Below, piece after piece: positions 9,885-20,122 of a stretch of DNA of 64,000 nt. The notes under the pieces are model-generated. The model was not told where the DNA came from. It saw nothing but the letters and a program-made list of their open reading frames with translations, and ran no database searches. This DNA comes from Clarireedia homoeocarpa (Eukaryota; Ascomycota; Leotiomycetes; Helotiales; Rutstroemiaceae): assembly GCA_001465935.1 (NCBI GenBank), contig LNKV01000021.1:685550-749549 (forward strand), read 5' to 3'. The translations under genes and the position numbers were made by a program. Position 1 is the stretch's first letter; every line of letters begins with the position of its first letter.

Positions 9885-11881
9885 GTGTTTGTGGGGTAAG
9901 AAAATACTCCGAGAGCTTTAGTTTTTAGTTCTTAAAATTCGGAGAAATCGAGACCGGAAAGATTTTCGGTTGCTCAGCAAAAGCGATGTGATAGTAGAGG
10001 TGGTTTTGATTAATGTATTATTCGGTTGACTTTCTTTCCGTCGTTCCAAAACAAAAGAATATTCGTTACTTGTAAAGCTTTTAAAAGATTGTATGAAGAG
10101 AGAGAGAGGCCATACAAGTTTTAAGTCGTCTACTAAGGCGGGCAGCGACCCCTTTTTGTAACCTTTCGCATATCCATCTATCGTAGCTCTAGATCCTCAA
10201 TTCCACACCAAACACAAAAATTTGAAATGGAGTACAGAAATGCGGTCCCAGCCATGACAGGCTCTGAGAAAGGCTGCCCAAGAACAAGGTTCCGAATTGC
10301 CAATGTAGTCCGTGTGTCCGATAGAATTCTCGCATTCAGTCGCGGGTAACCCACTCCAGTGGTTCCACTTCAATACTGCAGGGAATCAAGCTGTATTCAC
10401 CGCCAGTAGAGTGTAGCCACTGTTGTAGCAATTGGAAATTGTTCGAGGTTTTGCAAAGAAGAAACGCAGAGCCTCGACCATCTTGCAGGCCCCCCGCTCG
10501 CTTGCCACCTTAACGACCTACCAACATCATGTTATTTCATATCACTTCGCTCCTCGTACTTTCTGATTCGCTGAGACTTCTTCAGCATTGTATAGCCAAT
10601 GTATGAGATATCCGCGTTTTACCATCTCTTCATATCACAGTCAGTCTTTTCCTTCTATGCCTCGTCAGAACCCATGTTATGATTACTGCGGTCCATTGAA
10701 AGCGGATATTGTAAATTGCACTGTGTGTCCCATCGCTTGGTCTCCACTAATGCAAGGTAAATCCTTCAGCATATCGATCAACACAGTCTAATCGAGTCAA
10801 AAAAATGGATGCGGATTCTAGAACAAATATCTTGGTGGAGATATCATTTTGGGCATGAGGCTACGCCGTCCAGAAATCTCAGCCCTGTGAATTATATGCG
10901 CTAGGAAATCGCTTAAGAAAAATTAGCTTCAAAACCGTGCCCCTCCAAGCCCCTCAGTCGACCGTTTTGGTGAAGAGAATTGGTAACGCGACCTATGTCT
11001 GATGGCTTTCCACGGCTCAGCAATATGGAGTTGACCATGGCTAAGGTGACTGGATTATGAACTAGGGCAACAAGAAGCTTCGTTGTGGAACAAAAGATTT
11101 CAAACTCGGTAAGTGACGCACTCATGCTTGACAAGTACTTGGGTACATTTTATTAAACACATCTGCAAGCTCTAAGAAAATCGTGCAACTACCAAGACCA
11201 CGAGAGGGGTCCCTTCCATGTCTAGATACATGGGATAAATCATCCACATTGTGGCTTCGAAACCAACTAATGCTTTGCAAGTCATTTGAGACCCAGGAAA
11301 AACACTTCAGGGAGATGTGAGCGGTTGATGAATCATGCTAGTCACTGGACGAGTCATCGTTGCGCAGACGAATCAAAATCAAAGTATCGTAGAAAAACTT
11401 CAAGAAATTAGAGACCTAGCTCACGAACGAATCTAATGCGCCTTAGCATCATGTAATGTAAGTGAAAGCGGGAAGCGGAAACCTCACGATCTAGTCAGGA
11501 ACGGCTGGAGTTTCCGAAAGTTCAAGACTGGGATCAGTGTATTCGTAATGTGCCATAAAAGTTCAGGACATGTAGAAGTTGATAGGATCACGGTCTCATC
11601 TGCACATAACCACATCTTGTTACTTGGTCCTGTAGGGGTAGAATAAGCAGTGCAGGAGTTCCCGTATTCCCAAGTTATCGAAACACGAGAGCTGGCATTG
11701 AATTTTGCTGCCCCGCTATCAATATATCCTGGAGCCGGTTAAGAACGGTTGAATAAGACATCACAGTGAGATACGCCACTAAAACAACAATGGCACGGGA
11801 ATAGCCCTTTTGAAAGCCTCCTCAGGGTAAACCAGGGTTGTAGATGTTCTGCCAAACCAGGTAACAGGGAGCTAAACCCAC
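9885..11881. other. Intergenic, no gene recognised
   Basis: About 2 kb upstream of the phosphatase-like gene. All open frames are short and without recognisable motifs. AT content rises towards the second MITE. Possibly decayed repeat sequence, but no element end could be defined. Confidence 0.45.
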
Positions 11882-12096
11882 CACCAGTGGGTGTACTAAC
11901 TATCGGACCAAGTTCGGATTTCTGATTGTTCAAGTGCAATCTGGATATTGAAAATTTATATATCTGATTATCCTAATACAATTTAATCATTGAGAACTCG
12001 TATATACACTTACTAGAGTGGAGATCTTAAAAGTATATATTTTAATCGGATATTGAAGTTTTGAAGTTGGTCCGATAGTTAGTACACCCACTGGTG
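11882..12096. mobile_element. 215-bp MITE, copy 2
   Basis: Same length and direction as the copy at 7935-8149, about 96% identical. Its terminal inverted repeats match one another over about 30 bp without mismatch (CACCAGTGGG... / ...CCCACTGGTG). Candidate 3-bp target duplication CAC on both sides (11879-11881 and 12097-12099). All eight differences from copy 1 are transitions. Non-coding; any mobility would need a transposase in trans. Confidence 0.85.
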
Positions 12097-12738
12097 CACT
12101 GCTCTTTCTAAACTATTGCTTGACTGCAACTATGCAGAGCTGGATACAATCGTACTAAGAACACTTCGATGATCTGCCAGACTGGCTAGCATCAATGCCT
12201 GAGCATCCGTCCACAGAAGCACCGAATGAACTCTGCCATTTGACATTCAGAATTGGGAGATTTGCATGCCCACAATTCGATTGAAGTCGATACTCCTGCC
12301 TTACCAATACGATCAGGATCAGCGCTGCAAGACGCTTTTGTCCCTGAAAGTCCTGCAAATGCTCCACTAGGTCATCTAGAATTGGCATCAGTACAATTAC
12401 TCGGCCACATTTGTAGGGCATCCGCGAAATCGGCCATGGACTACATGGGTCCACGGTCTAGAACAATTGGGACTGAACAATTAAATACGAAGCATATCCA
12501 AAATTAGAAGATTATTCTGGAACGAGTGAGGAAATTTTCATAGAACCTCAGCAGACTTTCGTGACATGAGAATGAAAAGATATTTTGTGTTGTCATGCTG
12601 TGGATACCTTGTCAACATATTGTCGCCAGATTGTCAGGAAATGCTTATGTAGTATTTATGGATCGGATCGTTCGGACATCTGGCCACTTCTTGTAACTAC
12701 GGTCAACCACCAAAATAAAGTCATAATCCTAACAGGTT
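12097..12738. other. Upstream of gag remnant; possible LTR remains
   Basis: No gene recognised. The sequence just before the gag ATG (CCTAACA, then GGTTATGAGC at about 12735-12744) looks like an LTR end followed by a primer-binding site that overlaps the start codon, as expected for a copia-type element. The 5' end of such an LTR could not be placed, because no second LTR is visible for comparison. Confidence 0.35.
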
Positions 12739-13683
12739 ATGAGCCCGGCCGCAAACCGGGTTAGCAAGAAAGAAATGGCTACATTCTCAGCAGCACAGCT
12801 CGATAAGGGCAACAACGACAGTTCCAAGGTTATCTACAACGGGGATAACTACTTCGAGTTCGTCGAGTCATGCACGTTGGCCCTAATAGACAAGAGATGC
12901 CTAGGAATCGTTCTAGGTACAGAACAAATTCCGCCTATCCCAAACAACCAGGCAGAATTGCAATGGAATCTATATATAGACGGGCAAAACAGACGGGCAC
13001 AAGCTATCGATATTATAAGCTCTAGGGTCAACTCAGCGCAAAGATCGAGGCTCATGCCGTTCATACAAGCGGAGGATCCAGCAGGTATGTGGAACAAGCT
13101 CCAAAGAGATGACCCTGGAAACAACCCGATCTTCGTCGATCAGATTCGAAGGCAATTCGTCGACCTGCCTTTCGACCCCAAGACCATGAAGCTTCGCCAG
13201 TTTGTCGACAGCCTCATCTTACTCCAATCTCGAACAAAAGCCAGCACAAGGGGTATTACGGATGAGGAGGTGATTTCACAACTATTCGCCAAAATCCCAC
13301 AGACTGCAGGCTGGCAGACATCCAAAATATTTGCTTTGAGCTCCAAAATGGACCTTGAAGCAGCTGTGGTAGTTCTGCAGGCCAACGAGACCGTCAACCC
13401 TGTGGAACATGCAAATGCAGCTCAAGAGGTGGCATATAGAGGAGGTTATAGAGGTAGAGGAAGAGGTAGAAGTCGTGGCTCAAGAGGAGGAAGAGGCAAG
13501 CCGTATGACCGCAACAGACGCGGCAGGGCAAGTTCAAGTTCAGGTTCCACAGACCGAAATCGCGATCGCAGTAGCGGCAGGGGAAAAGAAGAGAAGGAAG
13601 GTGGCTCAAATCAGTGCTGGTGGTGCAAGAAAGAAGGACATTATCAAGCAGACTGCTACTCTTATTTGAGCCACCTTCGATAA
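12739..13683 (+). mobile_element. Ty1/copia retrotransposon Gag, pol missing
   Basis: Intact 314-aa ORF. Residues about 30-215 match the copia Gag (UBN2/DUF4219-like) layout: an N-terminal Y-N-G-D-N-Y block, a W-N-K-L region, and a long helical stretch with L-R-Q-F-V. Then comes an RGG-rich basic region (about 231-290) and one CCHC zinc knuckle, C-W-W-C-K-K-E-G-H-Y-Q-A-D-C (CX2CX4HX4C). The ORF ends 8 residues after the knuckle, where protease, integrase and reverse transcriptase would normally follow; none is visible downstream in any frame. It packages element RNA in a normal retrotransposon. Here it is a gag-only remnant, a non-autonomous TR-GAG-like element, or a co-opted gene. Confidence 0.8.
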
Positions 13684-15298
13684 AAGTAAATCGGAGCTTT
13701 CGCATGCTTTCGAAACTCGTGGAACTATGGATAACATCTATTCACGTATAATGAGTCATGTTGGGTACAATCGTTCGTGCGAGTAAGCTGCACACAATGC
13801 CTATGGTCCTGAAGAATGTGCCTGTAACATATCATCAGTTAACAAGTGACGAGTCCAAGAATCGCGCTGTCAGCTTCCCGACCATGAAGACAAAACAAGA
13901 TGGAAATCCTGGCCAGGAACCAAGCCTTGATATAGAGAGGAAGCAATGGTAACATCGGCGAAGAAATTGAAGGCTCTGTCAATCAAAGGTATGGACTGAT
14001 GGCCGAAATGGGTCATACTCGGTCTCCTGTTCGTCCTAAAGTAGTATCATTACAGTTAGTTGCCTACCGTTGGGCGTGCTCAATTATAGAATGAACGGGC
14101 ATACCTTCAAGGAATATGTGCCGCATGTATGATAATCATTTCTGATTTAGAACGCAGACAACCGAATAATCAATGCTTAGGAAATCTCCGCTCATGATTC
14201 ACGACAACCACCATTCGCTCATGTCCTAACAAGTCAATGAGATCCAACATTTTATGGTTCAATGAAAGACATCTGACACCTCCATGCTCAGACTGACCTG
14301 ACTGGTCCATATCATATTGATGGTTCCAATCGCTGAACTGGCCATCGGATTCTGACTCCCATTGATCGCTTCACTGGAGCTTGTGGGCAGTGTGGGGTTG
14401 AACTGATAGTCCCTTGAAAACAAAACGCGTAGCACAACAGTTAACGAGACGAGATTGCTTGTTCCGTCAACCAGAGCTTCCAGAGGGGCGTGCCGATCGG
14501 AGCCGTGTCTCAATAAACATAAAGAAGGTATTTCGAGATTTCTCAATCAGGCAGCTCATTTTCCCCAAGGCGCAGCAATGATCTCAACGACTGCGCATCC
14601 GTGTTGCAGCAGTAGTCAAAACAAAGTGCGAATAGCTACAGATTACATCCAGCATGCCGTATCAGCCGCAATTGGGTATAGAAACACAAGAAGTGTTCTG
14701 ATAGGCGTCCAAGGTTCAAGAGGGCGAGAGATGCCCTATCCGCGACCGACCGCCTGGACACGGACATCACCATGAACAAAGCCCGCACTGAATCGAGAGA
14801 GTGGCAACAAGTATATCAGATTGTTGATCCACATATTGTCGTCGTCGTAGCAATTGTATGTTTATCGTTTGTCGTTCATGAAATCTACCCGACCAGTAAA
14901 TGTCTAACCTTACATAATCATGACCGCGAGCAAGCTACTGTGGGTCATCCTAGTAACCAAATGTTGTATCATCCAAACAGTGACTCAGAACTGGTTATCA
15001 ACGAACCGGTAAACAACGAGGTAAGGTATAAAAGGCAATCAATGGCAATGCTTGTGCCACTCTTGTCAATATTTCTTATCAGTTCAATTGTTTGTATCCC
15101 AGCTCTAGGATCGTGCTCCTTCTCACACTGCATGTATGTTCTAGGTTCCTGCTGCAGTGGGATATATCACCATCTGTCCGTGTCATACTATCGTCAATTT
15201 TATCTGCTTTCTTCGGGTCTTTGGGCAGAGACGTTGAGCAAAGATAAGGAAGTAGGTTCGGCGGAGACCTTACAGCAACAAGTTGGACGAATTGAATC
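13684..15298. other. Intergenic, no gene recognised
   Basis: No pol domains of the upstream gag element and no second LTR could be seen. Open frames of 64-182 codons lack motifs. The last few hundred bases should hold the promoter of the acetyltransferase gene. Confidence 0.45.
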
Positions 15299-16339
15299 AT
15301 GGCACCAGAAGAAGCAATGATGACTAGCGGAAACTCAGAGTTGGGTTCAACGGCCACATCTCTGATTCCTTCGTCCCCTTCATCAAAGCCGATCCAGTTC
15401 TACGCTTATCCCCAAGCCCTGGCTCTCGAACTTCTCCTCCCCGTCCTCCGTCTCCAACTCCCCACTAGCAACCCCATCTACAACCGGTTTCAAGCCCCCC
15501 ACAACACTCCAGATCAGCACTGTCTCTTCGCCGCCACTTTCCCGCCAAATTCGCAACCCGTTCCCGAGATCTATACAATCGTCTTCTCCGACCGTTCCCG
15601 CCGCAACGAGTCTCAAATCTGGATTTTCAACTCCCTGATGAACCCCAAATACCCGGACCCTCTATCATCTGCTCAGACCCAACTCCTCCAAACTCATATC
15701 TCCTCTCTCCTCACATTCCTAAAGAATACCACCATCCCAGAAGCACCCGGTCACCCATTCGACCCCATCCTATTCCTAGCGTGTGTCCATTCACGAATCG
15801 TCTCCGTCCTCCTTTCCCTCCCATCTCACGACCCATCCCGCCCCCTCATCACCTACCGTACAGTATGGAACTACTTCCCGATCCCCACACGAACACCCTC
15901 GCTCCTCGAATCCGCACCCACTCCCCCTCCCTCACCCTTCACTCTAACCCGAGTGCTCCCCTCTCACCTCCCCCTTGTAATCAGCACATCCAGCATCCCA
16001 CGCTCCGCCGCAACACTCATGCGGCAGCCTTCACTCGGACTCCTCACACCCGACGGCTCACTCGTAGCATGGGTGTTCATCGGCGTCGACGCCACACTCG
16101 CAACGCTGTATGTGTTACCTGAGTATCGCGGGAAAGGACTAGCAACATATGTTTCAAGGGAGATAGTCAGACAACTTGGGAAGGGTGAGTTTGCTGATAT
16201 GGGGTATAGTGGGGATAGTGGGTTTGTGCATGGGGATGTTCTCGCGGACAATACTGCGAGTGAGAGAGTAATGAAAGCGCTTGGCGCTGTGATTGAGGGA
16301 GAGTATAGTTACATCAGGGTAGATAGTGATGCGTGGTGA
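15299..16339 (+). CDS. GNAT-family N-acetyltransferase (FR47/GLYAT-like)
   Basis: Single-exon ORF of 346 aa with ATG in a good context (ATCATGG). The C-terminal third holds a GNAT core: L-Y-V-L-P-E-Y-R-G-K-G-L-A-T carries the acetyl-CoA-binding R-x-x-G-x-G/A loop of motif A, followed by a helix, and then D-V-L-A-D-N-T-A-S-E-R-V-M-K-A-L-G-A, the motif B strand-helix common in FR47 and glycine N-acyltransferase-like proteins. The first 230 residues are a low-conservation N-terminal half also typical of fungal GLYAT-like proteins. Predicted to transfer an acetyl group from acetyl-CoA to a small amine or protein; substrate unknown. No signal peptide or membrane segment. Confidence 0.8.
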   Translation: MAPEEAMMTSGNSELGSTATSLIPSSPSSKPIQFYAYPQALALELLLPVLRLQLPTSNPIYNRFQAPHNTPDQHCLFAATFPPNSQPVPEIYTIVFSDRSRRNESQIWIFNSLMNPKYPDPLSSAQTQLLQTHISSLLTFLKNTTIPEAPGHPFDPILFLACVHSRIVSVLLSLPSHDPSRPLITYRTVWNYFPIPTRTPSLLESAPTPPPSPFTLTRVLPSHLPLVISTSSIPRSAATLMRQPSLGLLTPDGSLVAWVFIGVDATLATLYVLPEYRGKGLATYVSREIVRQLGKGEFADMGYSGDSGFVHGDVLADNTASERVMKALGAVIEGEYSYIRVDSDAW

Positions 16340-16553
16340 AAAAGAAGTAAGAGGAAGTGTTTGTTTATTGGAAACTGATGCGCTTGCTGAAAGGTGGTTC
16401 GGATGCTATCTATATCAACCTAATCCTTTTCTTCCTAAGATAGATTATAGAATCTCATAGACCTAGAGACCAAGCTCAAAATCATCATCTGTCCTATGCT
16501 ACCATCTAACTCCAGCGGAACGTTCTCTTCCAATTTCTCTCTCACTCTCACTC
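16340..16553. other. Short gap downstream of acetyltransferase
   Basis: Likely 3' untranslated sequence of the acetyltransferase; nothing else seen. Confidence 0.4.
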
Positions 16554-17198
16554 TTACCCGGCACCAACACCAAAACCATCATCCTCACCTCTCTCAACCT
16601 CCTCACATTCCTACATTCTCCTCCTTGCAAATTCCTCCCATTCATAGCTAGTTCCTCGACGACTAAGCGTAAATATTGCATCCAGATAGGACGTATGCGT
16701 CGTATCAGACGAAACCAAACCTTTCTGCACATCCAGCCACTTCCACAGCTGATGGTAAAACGGAACTTTTCTCTGCCGAATCGAAATTTCCACCTACACC
16801 GTGATATTCTCAATTTTGTTGATGAAATTCTCCTTGACATAATCCCATTCCATTTCCGAGATGAGTATACCAATGTGACCGGACATAGGACTATTGTCGA
16901 ACTAATAAGACGTAATATTTGATTCTGTTGTTGAGGAGAATGGCCCCGGGTGACAGGTACTGGCCGCATTGACTGCGGGAACGCTCGCAATGATAGCTTG
17001 CCGCTCTGTACCATCTTCATCGGTGACAGTTGCGGGACGAGGGATTACGAACCGAATTCTTGTATACTCTTTTCCTCTTTTGATCGAGAGATAAATATCG
17101 CTGCCCTCGACGCAATTTACAACAGACATTCTGCATGCTCTGCTGGGACCAGGACCCCCAATATCATTCACATCTCTCTTTCTCTTCTGGAACAACAT
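16554..17198 (-). pseudogene. Unrecognised gene interrupted by in-frame TAG codons
   Basis: One minus-strand frame reads protein-like sequence from an ATG at 17198 through TAG at 16904-16902, TAG at 16796-16794 and TAG at 16613-16611 to TAA at 16556-16554. Between the stops the frame stays open and has a natural composition (for example H-I-G-I-L-I-S-E-M-E-W and F-Y-H-Q-L-W-K-W-L-D). No GT-AG pair removes the stops sensibly. All three are TAG, which a C-to-T change of a CAG glutamine codon would give. The family is not recognised. It could also be chance open sequence. Confidence 0.4.
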
Positions 17199-18208
17199 AT
17201 CCTACGAAAATTGCAGCTCCGAATCGATTCGATTTATCTCTGATCTCAGAATTCGACCACCTGGCCATAAAAGCCGAAATCGATATCTTTCCAAGAGTAT
17301 GCAGTGAATGTGCATTGATAGATAGCTAACATGTTGGGATATCAATTGTCTTTAGTATATAATAAAGATGAACAACGTCACTAGACGGACTACAAGCTCC
17401 CAATCACACAGATGGAACTCCACTATATACAATAATACATGAATTAAGGAGATACACAGCATTACGATAATGACATGACGTGGTGCAGCTTTCAAGGATT
17501 GCGTCATTGGAAGAATTGTGGAAAGCGTTGACCACTCACTCTCGGAACTGTAGGGTGTGTTCAATTGGTTGAGATATTTTGCATTGTAGTTGATGTCACA
17601 GTAATAAGAAACTCGCAGGGAAAGAGCCTGTTGACAGCAGGGAACCAGGTGGCAAAAATGGTAAAGTCCCTACGTATGAATTGTTACGTGTAAGAAATAA
17701 TACTGCAAATGCGGAAGGAGAGGATGAGGAAATCCAAACAGTGCAGTCGTATGGGGTAGAAACTGAAGAAAGACGAAGGGAGTAAATACTATGTTCTTCC
17801 AAATCTCGACAAAATATGAAGCTCGGCTGCTCTTACCTTTGTGAAAAGTCAGTATCTTGTGGCCTCTTCTTTGGGCCTCCCTTGGAGAAGATTCAACACC
17901 ATTTCTACTATTTGAGATGTCTTCCATGAGGTGCAAGAACAGTGGAACAGTAATGAGACTCCTCAGTTTTCAGCATCTAGATTATAGAGTCCCTCTAGAT
18001 CATTTTGTAGCGGAAATCTTAGAGTTCGAATTGTGCTGCCAACAAAAACACACATAATCCACGTCCAAGCGTGCTTCTCCGCATCTGAGACTTTTGAAGA
18101 AACTCTACCGTCTTATTATTGGCCAGCTCGTAAAAGTATATCAGTAACTCATAGGTTGATCATCGAAGATCATATCTAGAAGACAGCAATACTTGCTTCT
18201 CGCAGCAA
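17199..18208. other. Intergenic, no gene recognised
   Basis: No coding sequence supported; AT-rich with short open frames only. The right end is 3' of the methyltransferase gene. Confidence 0.45.
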
Positions 18209-19403
18209 TCATTTCGGTTGCAACGCATAAGTTCTCACAGGAAACAATCCTGCTGGAAATCCCTTCGCCAACTCGGTCTTCTTGATTACCATCCCAGCTT
18301 CCTCAAATATCCTTCGAAAATTCTGATCAGTCCTAGTATACCGTCAATTAGCACATTATCTTCCCCTTTTCTGCCGCTTTTCACAAATCCACCCGTCTGC
18401 CTCACACACAAACCTACACCATCTCCTCTCTCACGCACTAAGGAAAGAAGAATCGAAAACAAACCTCGTAACTGAATTATCCACCGCATCGAACTCATCT
18501 AACCCTTCCAAATGCGTACTCATATTTTCCTTAGCGATCACATAACCCCCCTCCTTCAACACTTTCCTACACTTAACCAAATGCTCCACCAACTGCGCAT
18601 CCGTCAAGTGACCTAAACACCATTGATGCCACATCAGGTCGTAGCAAATTTCTGGGGGTGGTGACCAGGCTTCAAGTCCTACCGAGTAAATAGTGCCGAT
18701 TCCGGGTTCGTCGCGGAGGACAGAGGTGAATTTTGTGATTGGTTCGACGATGTCAACGGTTTGGGCGAGGTGGAGGAGAACTCCGGTTGTTACGCGGCCG
18801 ATGCTGAGGGAAGGGGAACGAAGTTAGTGGATTGTTGAGAGGAGAATTTGTTTGCATTGTGTTGTGACGGTCGAAGTTGTGATGCGAGTCTCCTCATCTA
18901 CCCGGATGACGAAGACTCAAGCGTCAAAGCATCGAATTATTGAACGAGATCCCGATCATTTCACACGGATGCCTCAAGGTGCGGATTTCTCATGCATGAC
19001 TCGTTCGGCCATAGGCCAGAACCTGAAATCAGAACCAGCAGAAACAAAAACTTCAAACGAAACTCACCCAGCACCACAGTCCACCGCCCTCTCCAACTTC
19101 TTCCCCTTAATACCAAGCTTGCCCATAAAGTTCTTAGAGCCTTGTATATCCACACGACTGATATATGGAAAGCCACCTAGCATTCCATTTAAGTCTGCCT
19201 CTATGCTTTCCCAGCTGGAATATTCATTAGACTATCTTGCCTGATCATGCGGAAAGTAGAGTATGATTTGGATGGTGAATAGAAAAGAAGTATGTGTACG
19301 CGGATACAGATGAGAACGAAGAGCAAAAAAGCAAAGGTATTGTGTATACGTACTATGCAATAGCTTCAGCATGATTGATTTGAGCATCCGGTGCCGTCGT
19401 CAT
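18209..19403 (-). CDS. TAE1: Protein alpha-N-methyltransferase (NTM1/Tae1)
   Basis: Four exons: 19403-19354, 19214-19068, 18803-18465, 18332-18209 (219 aa, the usual length of the family). All introns have GT donors (GTACGT, GTGAGT, GTTTGT) and AG acceptors. It transfers methyl groups from AdoMet to the alpha-amino group of proteins exposing X-P-K/R after methionine removal, including ribosomal proteins. Seen in the sequence: the Y-W-E-S-I N-terminal block, L-G-G-F-P-Y-I-S, the AdoMet motif V-D-C-G-A-G-I-G-R-V-T (about residues 61-71), the D-L-M-W-H-Q-W-C-L-G-H-L-T-D segment, V-I-A-K-E-N, and the closing G-F-P-A-G-L-F-P-V-R-T-Y-A-L-Q-P. The N-terminal 16 residues on exon 1 are supported only by the splice signals and phase. 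Confidence 0.92.
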
Positions 19404-20122
19404 GATGACTTTATGATCCTTGCGCGTGCAGATAATTCGAAGTAATCCCGTCAACAATTCCTTAGTTCTTTAGATAAAGAGGAAGATACAGTATAGTCAA
19501 GCAAAATACACGCGAGGTGTACAATTTAAAAGAAAGCTCTCTTGTATGAGAAGGACAGAACGATGAAGGCGGGGTATACAATAAAGTTGGACGAAGAAAA
19601 GAAACGAGAGAAAGCTTGTTGCAAAAGAAATAGTAAATATAGTTCTGTTTTCTGCCTCTCAAGATGGTTTCTTCTATAGGGTAGTAGGCCTGAAATGAAG
19701 GACAGGCTATACAGTGCTGGAGAAAATTATCTAGAAAGATTGAGTAAGGGAGGGAGGGAGAGGTTCGTTTGTCGATATGTATTCCAATTTTGCTTGAGGC
19801 TAATTGTCAACCGCTTATGTAATATCGCATATTGACGAACAAGTCGGCTCTGCTGATTGGATCAAGCATTAATATTGATATCGTGAATTACAGTACTGTA
19901 AGTATTTTTGCCTGCGCCGACCTTGAGGTGGATATTTGCAGAAGATTATGGCCTGTTATTACAAAGCTCTATTCATTGCACATCTCATTTCACCACCGAG
20001 ACCTAAATACCCCCCAATCAAAATATCTTCTTTCCAGTCCAACTTTCCAACGCCCCATGGTATCCATATACATATACATATAGCCTAATCCATCATTATG
20101 TCCATCCAATCCGTCCATTTAC
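19404..20122. other. Intergenic between TAE1 and TOF1
   Basis: No gene recognised. Contains the TAE1 promoter on its left and the TOF1 3' region on its right. Confidence 0.5.

Noticed and set aside
9378..9899. 173-codon plus-strand open frame
   Set aside because: Antisense to the GC-rich phosphatase-like gene; no motif of its own.
14772..15320. 182-codon plus-strand open frame before the acetyltransferase
   Set aside because: No motif, composition of non-coding DNA, and it runs into the acetyltransferase start in another frame.
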